Assembly (NCBI RefSeq): GCF_006716305.1
Contig: NZ_VFOU01000002.1
Span: forward strand, 186,001-250,000
From: Enteractinococcus coprophilus
GTDB taxonomy: Bacteria; Actinomycetota; Actinomycetes; Actinomycetales; Micrococcaceae
Length of the DNA: 64,000 nucleotides
Reading direction: 5' to 3'
The position numbers and the translations under genes are program-made. This document shows, in pieces, positions 56,547 through 64,000 of the stretch (within the stretch, counting starts at the first letter, position 1; each line of letters opens with the position of its first letter). Under the pieces are notes generated by a model that was given only the letters and a program-made list of their open reading frames with translations, was not told where the DNA came from and ran no database searches.

Positions 56547-57623
56547 GTGTCACGACTCGTTTTCGAACCCATCACTTTGCGCGGTATGACCGCACGCAAC
56601 CGGCTGTGGGTCCCGCCGATGTGCCAATACAGTGTCGAAGCCCAAGACGGCGTAGCCACTGACTGGCATATGGTCCACCTGGGTGGGCTGGCCCGCGGGG
56701 GAGCAGGGGCCGTGATTGTCGAAGCGACCGCAGTGACACCCGAAGGACGGATCTCTCCGCAGGATCTCGGCCTATGGAACGACGAACAGCGCGACGCGCT
56801 GGCCCCCATCGTCGGTTTTATGCAATCCCAGGGTACGAAAGCCGGAATCCAACTAGCTCATGCCGGACGAAAAGCCAGTACGTATCGTACATTCGAGCCG
56901 GAGCGTTCCGGCAGTGTGCCCGTATCTGATGGCGGTTGGCAGACCGTCGCGCCATCGGCTCTCGCCTACCCAGAGCTCGCGGAGCCCCAAGCCCTTGACC
57001 AGGCTGGCATCAAGCAGCTGATCGCAGCGTTTCAAGCTGCTGCACGTCGTGCGGTGGATGCGGGCTTTGATTTCATCGAGGTTCACGGTGCGCACGGCTA
57101 CCTGCTACACGAATTTTTGTCACCGCTGAGTAATACGCGTGACGACGATTATGGTGGCTCGTTGGAAAACCGAGCACGGTTCTTGCTGCAAGTAGTCGAC
57201 GTCATCCGCGAGGAGGTACCAGACGACATGCCCTTATTCGTGCGTCTGTCGGCTGTGGACTGGATCGATACCGGACTGACAATTGACGACACCGTTCAGG
57301 TGGTCCGTTGGTTGGACGAACACGGTGTGGATCTGATCGATGTCTCCTCGGGATCAAACCTGCCCGCGAAGATCCCTTCTGGCCCGGGCTACCAGGTGAA
57401 ATTTGCCGAAACTATCCGTGAGCGTACTGGTGTTCCGACCGCGGCGGTCGGCCTGATCACGCAGCCTTTCCAGGCCGAACACATCCTGACCACGGGCCAG
57501 GCCGATGTCGTGTTAGTGGGCCGGGAATCCTTACGCAATGCGAATTTTCCCATTCATGCCGCCCAGGTGCTGCGCCATAAGACCCCGCCGACTCCGATCC
57601 AATATCACCGGGCGTACCGCTAA
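56547..57623 (+). CDS. Old Yellow Enzyme-family NADH:flavin oxidoreductase
   Basis: An FMN-dependent ene-reductase of the YqjM/NamA type (358 residues). It starts SRLVFEPITLRGMTARNRL, has the active-site Cys-x2-Tyr type region PPMCQYSVEAQDG, HAGRKAS, HGAHGYLLHEFLSP and SNTRDDDYGGSLENRARF. These match the thermophilic-like subclass of OYEs, which reduce activated double bonds. GTG 56547 is the start. Its stop overlaps the stop of the Crp-type gene on the other strand, and the tail-to-tail genes share 4 bases. Confidence 0.92.
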   Translation: MSRLVFEPITLRGMTARNRLWVPPMCQYSVEAQDGVATDWHMVHLGGLARGGAGAVIVEATAVTPEGRISPQDLGLWNDEQRDALAPIVGFMQSQGTKAGIQLAHAGRKASTYRTFEPERSGSVPVSDGGWQTVAPSALAYPELAEPQALDQAGIKQLIAAFQAAARRAVDAGFDFIEVHGAHGYLLHEFLSPLSNTRDDDYGGSLENRARFLLQVVDVIREEVPDDMPLFVRLSAVDWIDTGLTIDDTVQVVRWLDEHGVDLIDVSSGSNLPAKIPSGPGYQVKFAETIRERTGVPTAAVGLITQPFQAEHILTTGQADVVLVGRESLRNANFPIHAAQVLRHKTPPTPIQYHRAYR

Positions 57624-58336
57624 ACGTCGCCGGCCAAAAGGTCTTCTAGAGCGTCAAGGTCACGCAGCGTAATTGTGTCGTCGTCGACACCAATCAACCC
57701 TTTTGTTTTCAACCGCCCCAAGGCTCGGCTGAAGGACTCCGGTGTGGTGCCCAATAATGAAGCCACGTCTTTCTTCTCTAACGGCAAGCGCACCGTGATG
57801 AGGCCTTCGGAAGGACTATGGCGCAGCACAGGTTGCTGTAGGAGGTAGTCGGCGAGTCGGACATCGACGCTCTGGGTGTTCAATACCAACTGGTGTTCAG
57901 TTTGTGCCAGGCGGTCACCCAGAGTCCGCAGCATGCGATGAGCAATGTCAGGGTAGCGCTGAATCAGGCCTGTCAGGTCCTCATGGACAAACACACATAA
58001 TCGGGTGCCATCCATGGCCTCGGCTTCGTCAAGCGTGGGACTGCTGGTCAAGAATGCATGCTCGCCTACTGTGTCACCGGGCTGTGCCACCCGGAGCAAT
58101 AACTTCCGGCCGCTAGGCAGGACTCGATACAATTTCACTTGGCCTGAATGCACCACAAACATTTTGCCTGTCCGTTCACCGACGCTATGCACGAGTTCAC
58201 CGTCATCTAAAATCTGCGGACGTGCCATGGTCGCCACCAGATCTTGTTGGTCTGGCGTCAGCCCAGCAAAGATCGCCACTCGGCGGACACAGTTATCATC
58301 GTGGAGCGTGATGTCTCGAATCGGTATTTCCCGCAT
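57620..58336 (-). CDS. Crp/Fnr-family transcription regulator
   Basis: A 238-residue regulator with an N-terminal cyclic-nucleotide-type beta barrel (MFVVHSGQVKLYRV and PGDTVGEHAFL) and a C-terminal winged helix-turn-helix (KKDVASLLGTTPESFSRALGRLK). The N-terminus keeps only one Cys (NCVRR), so it does not look like an oxygen-sensing Fnr with a four-cysteine cluster. Ligand and targets are unknown. Starts at ATG 58336. It ends against the OYE gene. Confidence 0.9.
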   Translation of the reverse strand: MREIPIRDITLHDDNCVRRVAIFAGLTPDQQDLVATMARPQILDDGELVHSVGERTGKMFVVHSGQVKLYRVLPSGRKLLLRVAQPGDTVGEHAFLTSSPTLDEAEAMDGTRLCVFVHEDLTGLIQRYPDIAHRMLRTLGDRLAQTEHQLVLNTQSVDVRLADYLLQQPVLRHSPSEGLITVRLPLEKKDVASLLGTTPESFSRALGRLKTKGLIGVDDDTITLRDLDALEDLLAGDV

Positions 58337-58391
58337 GCTGACAGGCTACAACAGCTCATGAACATGCGGCTTGGATGGGCTTGATGAAAAT

Positions 58392-58738
58392 GGACTTGGT
58401 CAGATTGGTGCCCGCTTGGCAGACCTAGAGGGCTCCGAAGTCTACGTCGCCAAAATTAAAGAGGACGTCTGGGAGCAAGCCAAGGCCGCATTGTGCTGGT
58501 CGGCATGGGCAAGCTCGAAGCCACCATCGACACGAACGCCATGATATTGGGCCAAGTCGAATTGGTCGGTTCCAACGGTGGGTCTAAAGACGATATCGCT
58601 GCTGTCATGAAGTGGATTGCTCCTGGTGATCTGGAACCAACCCTGAGCGTCATTGACTTTGAAGAAATTGCTGACGGCGTCGAGCGTCTCAAGCGCGGTG
58701 AAGTAACCGGCCATCTCGTCGCAAAAGTCGCAGAGTAA
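58392..58738 (+). pseudogene. Remnant of zinc-dependent alcohol dehydrogenase
   Basis: Two pieces of an MDR-type dehydrogenase in different frames. From 58392 the frame reads GLGQIGARLADLEGSEVYVA and KIKEDVWEQAK (nucleotide-binding fold); from about 58490 another frame reads IVLVGMGKLEATIDT and runs to ...GEVTGHLVAKVAE, ending at 58738. The N-terminal catalytic domain and about 60 residues between the two pieces are missing. No start codon or ribosome binding site serves it. A deletion relic. Confidence 0.78.
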
Positions 58739-58761
58739 AACCCTCCACGCAGAGAGTCTCA

Positions 58762-58796
58762 AACGCGCCTACCGAGAGCCCATCGGTAGGCGCGTT
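58762..58796. terminator. Bidirectional terminator after dehydrogenase remnant
   Basis: A perfect 14-base stem (AACGCGCCTACCGA at 58762-58775 with its complement at 58783-58796). It separates the remnant from the end of the minus-strand epimerase gene and was likely the original terminator of the dehydrogenase gene. Confidence 0.8.
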
Positions 58797-58801
58797 CAGT
58801 C

Positions 58802-60172
58802 TTAAAGCATGACGGCATCTGCTGCTTCGGCGATGGTCGGATATTTGAACTGGTACCCGTTATCGTCCAGCACTTCTGACCGGGCACGGGTACTGCTCAT
58901 TAACAGTCCGGGTTCCTTGCGAATAATGCTCATTCCCATGCTCAACAAGGTCGCCGGGATCGGGATGTTGCGTGTGCCAAGCCACGGGGCGAGCGCATTG
59001 ATGACCTCGGACAGTCGAGTCTGATGCGGTGCAACCGCGACCACAATTCTGGGTGGCTGATCAACGGTGAGGAGATACTCGATGATCCCGAACCAGTCCT
59101 CCTCATGAATCCACGGTAGGTAGCCGTCAATGTTTGGGCGAGTCTTGGACATCGCCATGGCTGTAAGTCCCAATGTGATTTCCGTTTCAGGCCCAAGCAC
59201 CACGCCGGTTCGTATGATGATCGCACCGTGAGGGGCTGCGGCTTCCCAGTCAGCAACGAGCTGCCCCATGCCCTTGATGCCGTCGAGGTCTGCGGTCGGG
59301 GCGGTCTGTTCGGTGAATTCCGTCGTGGATTTGGCATCCCACAGGGGTACAGCACTCCCTTGGATCCACCGGTGGAGTGTACCGCCCTGATGTTCAGCGG
59401 TGTTCACAGCATTCCTGAGTCGCTGCGTAGGGGCGATACGAGAGACGGCCAGCGCATCGACTTCGGTCGGCGAGAATTTAGCCCCCATGCGACGCCCGAC
59501 CAGGTTGATGATATTAAACCCCGCATCATCCATGAGTTGTTCATGCAGGGGTGCCAGGTCATCTTCTCCCCAGCGGGTCTGAGGATAAGCCACCCCACTT
59601 TGTGGACTGCGAGTCAATACCATCACCCGCTTGCCAGCAGCAATCATACGGGTAGCTAACCGAGAGCCCAGATAACCGGACCCACCGGCGATAATATTCA
59701 ACGGCTGGCTCGGATCCGCGCTGCCCGCCATCTTGAACATGCGTGCCCCGACGGCCCCAATATCTCCGGCTAGGGGATCGGCCAAGGCGGCGCCCAGAGG
59801 AGCAGCAAGAGGCCCCACCACTTCGATGTGACGGGTCAGTGTGGTCCCACCGTCGCTGGTAGCGTGCATCGTCCAACGTTGCTGCGTGTGGCCACCCGGT
59901 TGATTCTGCCGCCACGCAATTTCTTGATTTTCTCGAGCCGTCACAATCGTGGCCGGTGGTGCGGTGACAGCGTGAACAAATCCTCGGACTAAAGCTTTGG
60001 GGACTACCTTGACGGTATCGCCGGCTTGCAACCTGTTCCCAGCCATGTTGACCGGCGTGAACTTTTGTAGCTGGTCGTCAAATTGCAACCACGCACTAGG
60101 AGCCGAGAGCAGATCCCAGACCGCTTCGGTTGGTAGCGCCAGATAAATACTTTGTGTCCGCGAGAAACCCAT
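58802..60172 (-). CDS. TIGR01777-type NAD-dependent epimerase with SRPBCC domain
   Basis: A 456-residue fusion. Residues 1-145 form an SRPBCC domain (AVWDLLSAPSAWLQFDD...), then the Rossmann NAD-binding part begins at NIIAGGSGYLGSRLATRMI (about 160) and follows the TIGR01777/SulA-like epimerase pattern (GSAVPLWDAKS, RTGVVLGPETE, PWIHEEDW). In many bacteria the two parts are separate genes or one fusion. The substrate is unknown. ATG 60172 starts it, no strong ribosome binding site. Confidence 0.85.
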   Translation of the reverse strand: MGFSRTQSIYLALPTEAVWDLLSAPSAWLQFDDQLQKFTPVNMAGNRLQAGDTVKVVPKALVRGFVHAVTAPPATIVTARENQEIAWRQNQPGGHTQQRWTMHATSDGGTTLTRHIEVVGPLAAPLGAALADPLAGDIGAVGARMFKMAGSADPSQPLNIIAGGSGYLGSRLATRMIAAGKRVMVLTRSPQSGVAYPQTRWGEDDLAPLHEQLMDDAGFNIINLVGRRMGAKFSPTEVDALAVSRIAPTQRLRNAVNTAEHQGGTLHRWIQGSAVPLWDAKSTTEFTEQTAPTADLDGIKGMGQLVADWEAAAPHGAIIIRTGVVLGPETEITLGLTAMAMSKTRPNIDGYLPWIHEEDWFGIIEYLLTVDQPPRIVVAVAPHQTRLSEVINALAPWLGTRNIPIPATLLSMGMSIIRKEPGLLMSSTRARSEVLDDNGYQFKYPTIAEAADAVML

Positions 60173-60258
60173 AGGACCATCGTAAGCCCGTTAAAACACC
60201 GGTTGGCACCAACTCAGAAGATAAGTCGCTGCCAACCAGTATCCAGGCTTGTGGCAGA

Positions 60259-61767
60259 TTATTTTGATGAGACAGTTTCTCGCATTTGTTCAAACTCTGA
60301 GGCAACCTCTGGGCCGGGCTTTGTCGTCAACAATGACACAATGGCCGCGACCACGAAGTGGGCGATAACTCCAGGAACAATCTCGTAGAGGTCAATAGCC
60401 TCCTTGATGGCCGGAACGGTACCCCACACATAGGACACCACCGCGCCAGCAACCATGCCGGCCAGCGCTCCCATACCCGTGACGCGTTTCCAGTACAGGG
60501 CCATCAAAATCATCGGTCCGAACGCGGCACCGAATCCGGCCCAGGCAAACCCAACGAGGTCTAATACGGTGGAATCCGGGTCCTGGGCGATGAGAATCGC
60601 AATGATAGTGACAACCACTACCGCGATACGCCCCAGCCACAACTGTTGCTTCTCACCCGGGTTGTGCTTGAACAATCCGTAAATATCTTCGACCAGCGCC
60701 GAAGCGGAAACCAGCAGCTGGGAGGACATTGTCGACATAATCGCCGCCAACACAGCAGCCAATACCAGCCCAGCCACAAAGGGATGAAAGAGGGTCTGCG
60801 ACAGCAGGAGGAACACCGTCTCGGGATTGTTCAGTGGCTGCCCGGCATCATGGAACCACGCCACGCCAATCAGACCGGTCAACACAGCGCCACCCATACA
60901 GAGGATGACCCAACCGGTCCCGATACGACGAGCAGTTGTGATTGCGGCATGGCTTCGAATGGCAAAGAAGCGGGCCAGGATGTGTGGTTGCCCGAAGTAT
61001 CCCAAACCCCACGCTAGACCAGAAATGACGACCAGCATTGAAGCGCCAGACCACCCACCACCGGTGAAGGACAGGTGATCGAGGCCTGCTTGGGCATCAG
61101 CTTCATCAATGAGGCTCATGACCCGACCGGGTCCACCCAGTTGGACCGTGGCGATAATGGGAACCGATACCAAAGCCGCCAGCATCAACAGACCTTGTGC
61201 CACATCGGTCAGTGATGCCCCCAGAAACCCACCGAACGCGGTGTAGACCAAAGTGACCCCACCGACGACGAAAACGCCGGTCAGATAATTCCAACCAAAT
61301 GAAGATTCAAAGAACGCCCCGGATGCGACCATCATCGATGCGACATAGAAAACGAAGAAGACCAGAATAATGACGGCGGAGACGGAACGCAGCAGACGCG
61401 TGCGGTCCCGGAAGCGCAGCTCAAAGAAAGCCGGCATGGTAATCGAATCGCGGGTAATTTCGGAGTAGACCCGCAGTCGGGGAGCGACGATCATCCAGTT
61501 CATCCAGGTCCCCAGGGTAAGCCCGATGGCAATCCACGCTTCGATCAATCCAGTGGCATAGAGTGCACCGGGCAAGCCCATCAACAGCCAACCTGACATA
61601 TCGGAGGCACCTGCGGAGAGCGCGGCTACTCGAGGTGATAAGTCTCGTCCAGCCAACAAAAAATCGCGACCGGTCTTGGTCCGTCGATACGCGTAATAGC
61701 CGATAACCAGCATTCCGATCAGGTACACAACAATGGCAGCCAGCTGATAGGCGTGTTCTTCACTCAT
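60259..61767 (-). CDS. putP: Sodium/proline symporter
   Basis: Imports proline with sodium. The 502-residue protein has about 13 helices and the SSF family signature (ASDMSGWLLMGLPGALYATGL; GLGYFGQPHILARFFAI region). Together with putA, which is divergently encoded and oxidises proline, this makes a proline utilisation unit. ATG 61767 is chosen; ATG 61776 is in frame. No clear ribosome binding site. A 232-base gap with putA holds both promoters. Confidence 0.94.
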   Translation of the reverse strand: MSEEHAYQLAAIVVYLIGMLVIGYYAYRRTKTGRDFLLAGRDLSPRVAALSAGASDMSGWLLMGLPGALYATGLIEAWIAIGLTLGTWMNWMIVAPRLRVYSEITRDSITMPAFFELRFRDRTRLLRSVSAVIILVFFVFYVASMMVASGAFFESSFGWNYLTGVFVVGGVTLVYTAFGGFLGASLTDVAQGLLMLAALVSVPIIATVQLGGPGRVMSLIDEADAQAGLDHLSFTGGGWSGASMLVVISGLAWGLGYFGQPHILARFFAIRSHAAITTARRIGTGWVILCMGGAVLTGLIGVAWFHDAGQPLNNPETVFLLLSQTLFHPFVAGLVLAAVLAAIMSTMSSQLLVSASALVEDIYGLFKHNPGEKQQLWLGRIAVVVVTIIAILIAQDPDSTVLDLVGFAWAGFGAAFGPMILMALYWKRVTGMGALAGMVAGAVVSYVWGTVPAIKEAIDLYEIVPGVIAHFVVAAIVSLLTTKPGPEVASEFEQMRETVSSK

Positions 61768-61999
61768 AGCAAACATTATTCGCCATCGATACTTAATCGA
61801 CAACTTTTTGCCACCTACGGCAAGGTCGTCGCCGGTCAGCAGCCTCACCCACTGCTGCAGAACGCTCGAGGGGACTACTCTTCTGCTCGGCTGGCGCCTT
61901 TAGAAAACCGGTGTCTCGCCAGTCGTTGCTATCCTCAAATCGAAGCTCCGGCGTATGCTGTGTGGCAACTCAAGTTTGGGAGCCACCGACGGGAGTCTC

Positions 62000-64000
62000 A
62001 TGCCCACCACCTCGCAGCACACTTCGGATATCGCACCCTGGCAGCTGGATGACCAAGCGATCCAGCAGGTTCGCACCTGGTTGGCGCGGGCCACCAATAT
62101 CACACCTGATGCCTCGGCACAGCAGCTGGCCGGAGTCCTCAAAGACCCCCACGGTTTAGGATTCACCGTGGGCTTTGTAGATCGCGTGATCCGACCAGAA
62201 GACAACGCGACAGCAGGACAGGCACTAGCAGGTATCGCGCAAAATGTGCCAGATTTCTTACCGTGGTATCTGCAAACCGCAGTCAAGGCCGGGGGCAAAC
62301 TTGCTCGTATCGCGCCCGATGCGATCGTACCGACTGCACAGTCAGCACTTCGTTCACTGGTTGGCCACCTCGTGATCGATGCTCGCGACCCGCATCTTGG
62401 CCGGGCTATCAAACGCCTACGCACCGACGGGATCAGCCTCAATATTAATTTGCTTGGTGAGGCCATCCTGGGGCAGAACGAGGCAGAGAACCGCCTTGCC
62501 GCCACACTTGAGCTGATTCAACGAACAGACGTCGACTACGTCTCGGTCAAAGTTTCCGCCACGGTGGCACCGCATAACCACTGGGCCTATAACGAAGCCG
62601 TAGAGAACATTGTTGGCCAGTTGCGTCCGCTCTACCGAGCTGCAATGAACTCTGTTCCGGTGACGTTCATCAACTTGGACATGGAGGAATATAAAGACCT
62701 CGAGCTCACCCTGGATGTGTTTCGACGGCTCATTTCAGAACCCGAGTTCCAGCACTTTTCGTCCGGCATCGTCTTGCAGGCCTACCTGCCAGATGCCTAT
62801 CAGGCCATGGTGGATCTGCAGGAATTTGCCGCACAACGGGTGGCACACGGCGAGGCGCCCATTAAAGTCCGGGTGGTCAAGGGCGCGAACTTGCCGATGG
62901 AAAAGGTCCAGGCGGCCATGCATGACTGGCCCCAAACCGTCTGGCCAACCAAACAGGATACCGACACCAACTACAAGCGGATACTGAATTATGCGCTCAC
63001 CCCGCAACGCTTGGCGAATGTAGGAATCGGCGTTGCCGGGCATAACCTATTTGATATCGCCTTGGCCTATCTCCTGATGCAACATCGCGGTATTGAAATC
63101 AACGGCCCGGTGGATTTCGAGATGCTGCTGGGTATGGCGACCGCTCAGGCCGAGGCCGTCCGCGCCGATGTGGGGCGATTGCTGTTGTACACCCCCGTGG
63201 TCCATCCAGACGAATTCGATGTTGCGATCTCGTATCTTGTTCGACGGCTAGAAGAAGGCGCCTCGCAAGACAACTTCATGTCGGCGGTCTATGAACTCGG
63301 CGATCCTGAGCTATTCGATCGCGAGGCAGAGCGATTCCGGGCCTCACTTGCTCAGTTAGAAATCGAAGCGAACCTGATTCCGAAACCCCGTAGACAACAA
63401 AACCGTGCCATAGAAGACTACTCCCAGGCGTCACCACCGGAATTTGCTAACGCGGTGGATACCGATCCTGACTTGCCACAAAACCGTGCGTGGGGTCGAG
63501 CCATCCTAAATCGAATGGCTGATTCCAAGTTGGGCGAAGACCTGGTGGCCTCACACGAGGTCACCAGCCAGAAACAACTCAACGACGTCATCACCTCAGC
63601 CACAAAAGCTGGTGCAACCTGGCAGGATCTGCCACTACAGACCCGAAGCCAAGTCCTGATTCGCATCGGCGATCATCTGGCAAAAAATCGGGCTCGACTC
63701 ATTGAGGTGATGGGCTCAGAGACTGGTAAGACCATCGATCGGGCCGACCCTGAAGTATCCGAAGGGATCGACTTTGCCCGCTATTACGGTCAACAGTGCC
63801 TGGAACTAGTGAACATCATTGGGGCGACGCCACATCCGGTGGGTTTGACCGTGGTAACACCGCCCTGGAATTTTCCGATGGCCATCCCCACCGGGTCAAT
63901 CACCTCTGCACTGGCTGCCGGGTCCCCGGTGATCGTCAAGCCCGCGCCACAAGCCCAGCGCACTGTCGCCGTCATCGTCCAAGCCATCTGGGATGCTCTC
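62000..64000 (+). CDS. putA: Bifunctional proline dehydrogenase / P5C dehydrogenase, 5' part
   Basis: Oxidises proline to glutamate in two steps. ATG 62000 follows GGGAG, and the frame stays open to the window end (667 codons). The proline dehydrogenase domain is seen in SLNINLLGEAILGQNEAENR, DYVSVKVSA and VRVVKGANLPME; the aldehyde dehydrogenase domain begins after about residue 460, with TPPWNFPMAIPTGSITSALA and VIVKPAPQAQ. The 3' part (catalytic Cys region and beyond) is outside the window. It is divergent from putP. Confidence 0.93.
   Translation, partial: MPTTSQHTSDIAPWQLDDQAIQQVRTWLARATNITPDASAQQLAGVLKDPHGLGFTVGFVDRVIRPEDNATAGQALAGIAQNVPDFLPWYLQTAVKAGGKLARIAPDAIVPTAQSALRSLVGHLVIDARDPHLGRAIKRLRTDGISLNINLLGEAILGQNEAENRLAATLELIQRTDVDYVSVKVSATVAPHNHWAYNEAVENIVGQLRPLYRAAMNSVPVTFINLDMEEYKDLELTLDVFRRLISEPEFQHFSSGIVLQAYLPDAYQAMVDLQEFAAQRVAHGEAPIKVRVVKGANLPMEKVQAAMHDWPQTVWPTKQDTDTNYKRILNYALTPQRLANVGIGVAGHNLFDIALAYLLMQHRGIEINGPVDFEMLLGMATAQAEAVRADVGRLLLYTPVVHPDEFDVAISYLVRRLEEGASQDNFMSAVYELGDPELFDREAERFRASLAQLEIEANLIPKPRRQQNRAIEDYSQASPPEFANAVDTDPDLPQNRAWGRAILNRMADSKLGEDLVASHEVTSQKQLNDVITSATKAGATWQDLPLQTRSQVLIRIGDHLAKNRARLIEVMGSETGKTIDRADPEVSEGIDFARYYGQQCLELVNIIGATPHPVGLTVVTPPWNFPMAIPTGSITSALAAGSPVIVKPAPQAQRTVAVIVQAIWDAL

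Noticed and set aside
57620-58336. Oxygen-sensing Fnr
   Set aside because: Only one cysteine lies in the N-terminal region, so an Fnr-type iron-sulfur cluster is not supported.

Overview
The window is a contiguous piece of an actinobacterial chromosome of moderate GC content. The evidence is two different ClpP subunits in tandem, a mycothiol-system DsbA-like oxidoreductase, a translational T-box leader on ileS, a DUF4233 gene between folC and ndk, and a gene order that follows the well-known mycobacterial block pepN-rpiB-nei-tig-clpP1-clpP2-clpX-valS-folC-ndk-rne-rplU-rpmA-obg-proB-proA-nadD-rsfS-phosphoglycerate mutase-like. The DUF6318 lipoprotein and the small membrane protein next to nadD suggest Micrococcaceae, with GC content nearer to Yaniella or Enteractinococcus than to Arthrobacter. 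The family placement is inference.

Region 1 (1-9.2 kb): the 3' part of fdhD, a DUF6318 lipoprotein followed by a secreted PKD-domain protein, a DUF2267 gene broken by an in-frame TAA, then pepN (minus) divergent from rpiB-nei, and the lipoate genes lipB-lipA. Region 2 (9.4-15.1 kb) is a protein quality-control block: tRNA-Gly, tRNA-Pro, trigger factor, clpP1, clpP2, clpX and the mycothiol-dependent oxidoreductase. Region 3 (15.1-27.5 kb): valS (minus), an SDR enzyme, a frameshifted cupin gene, an APC-type transporter, T-box-controlled ileS, folC, DUF4233 and ndk. Region 4 (27.5-40.4 kb): a minus-strand VKOR-NUDIX pair, then a long plus-strand housekeeping run from rne to a histidine phosphatase, ending at tRNA-Ala(GGC).

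Region 5 (40.5-51 kb) is accessory: membrane and flavin-type proteins, two truncated genes meeting tail to tail (VOC and membrane protein), a class II amidotransferase, DUF2945-ZIP transporter, an SRPBCC protein, a lipoprotein penicillin-binding protein, an MBL-fold hydrolase whose 5' coding region carries a frame-breaking 16-bp triple repeat, and a hemerythrin. Region 6 (51-64 kb): hrpB helicase, large-subunit catalase, Old Yellow Enzyme, Crp-type regulator, a deleted remnant of an alcohol dehydrogenase, a TIGR01777-type epimerase with an SRPBCC head, and divergent putP and putA for proline uptake and oxidation.

No mobile element, phage, CRISPR array or defence system was recognised. The most unusual observations are the 16-bp repeat switch in the MBL gene, the T-box leader with a visible Shine-Dalgarno sequestering helix, and five genes in different stages of decay (DUF2267, cupin, VOC, membrane protein, alcohol dehydrogenase).
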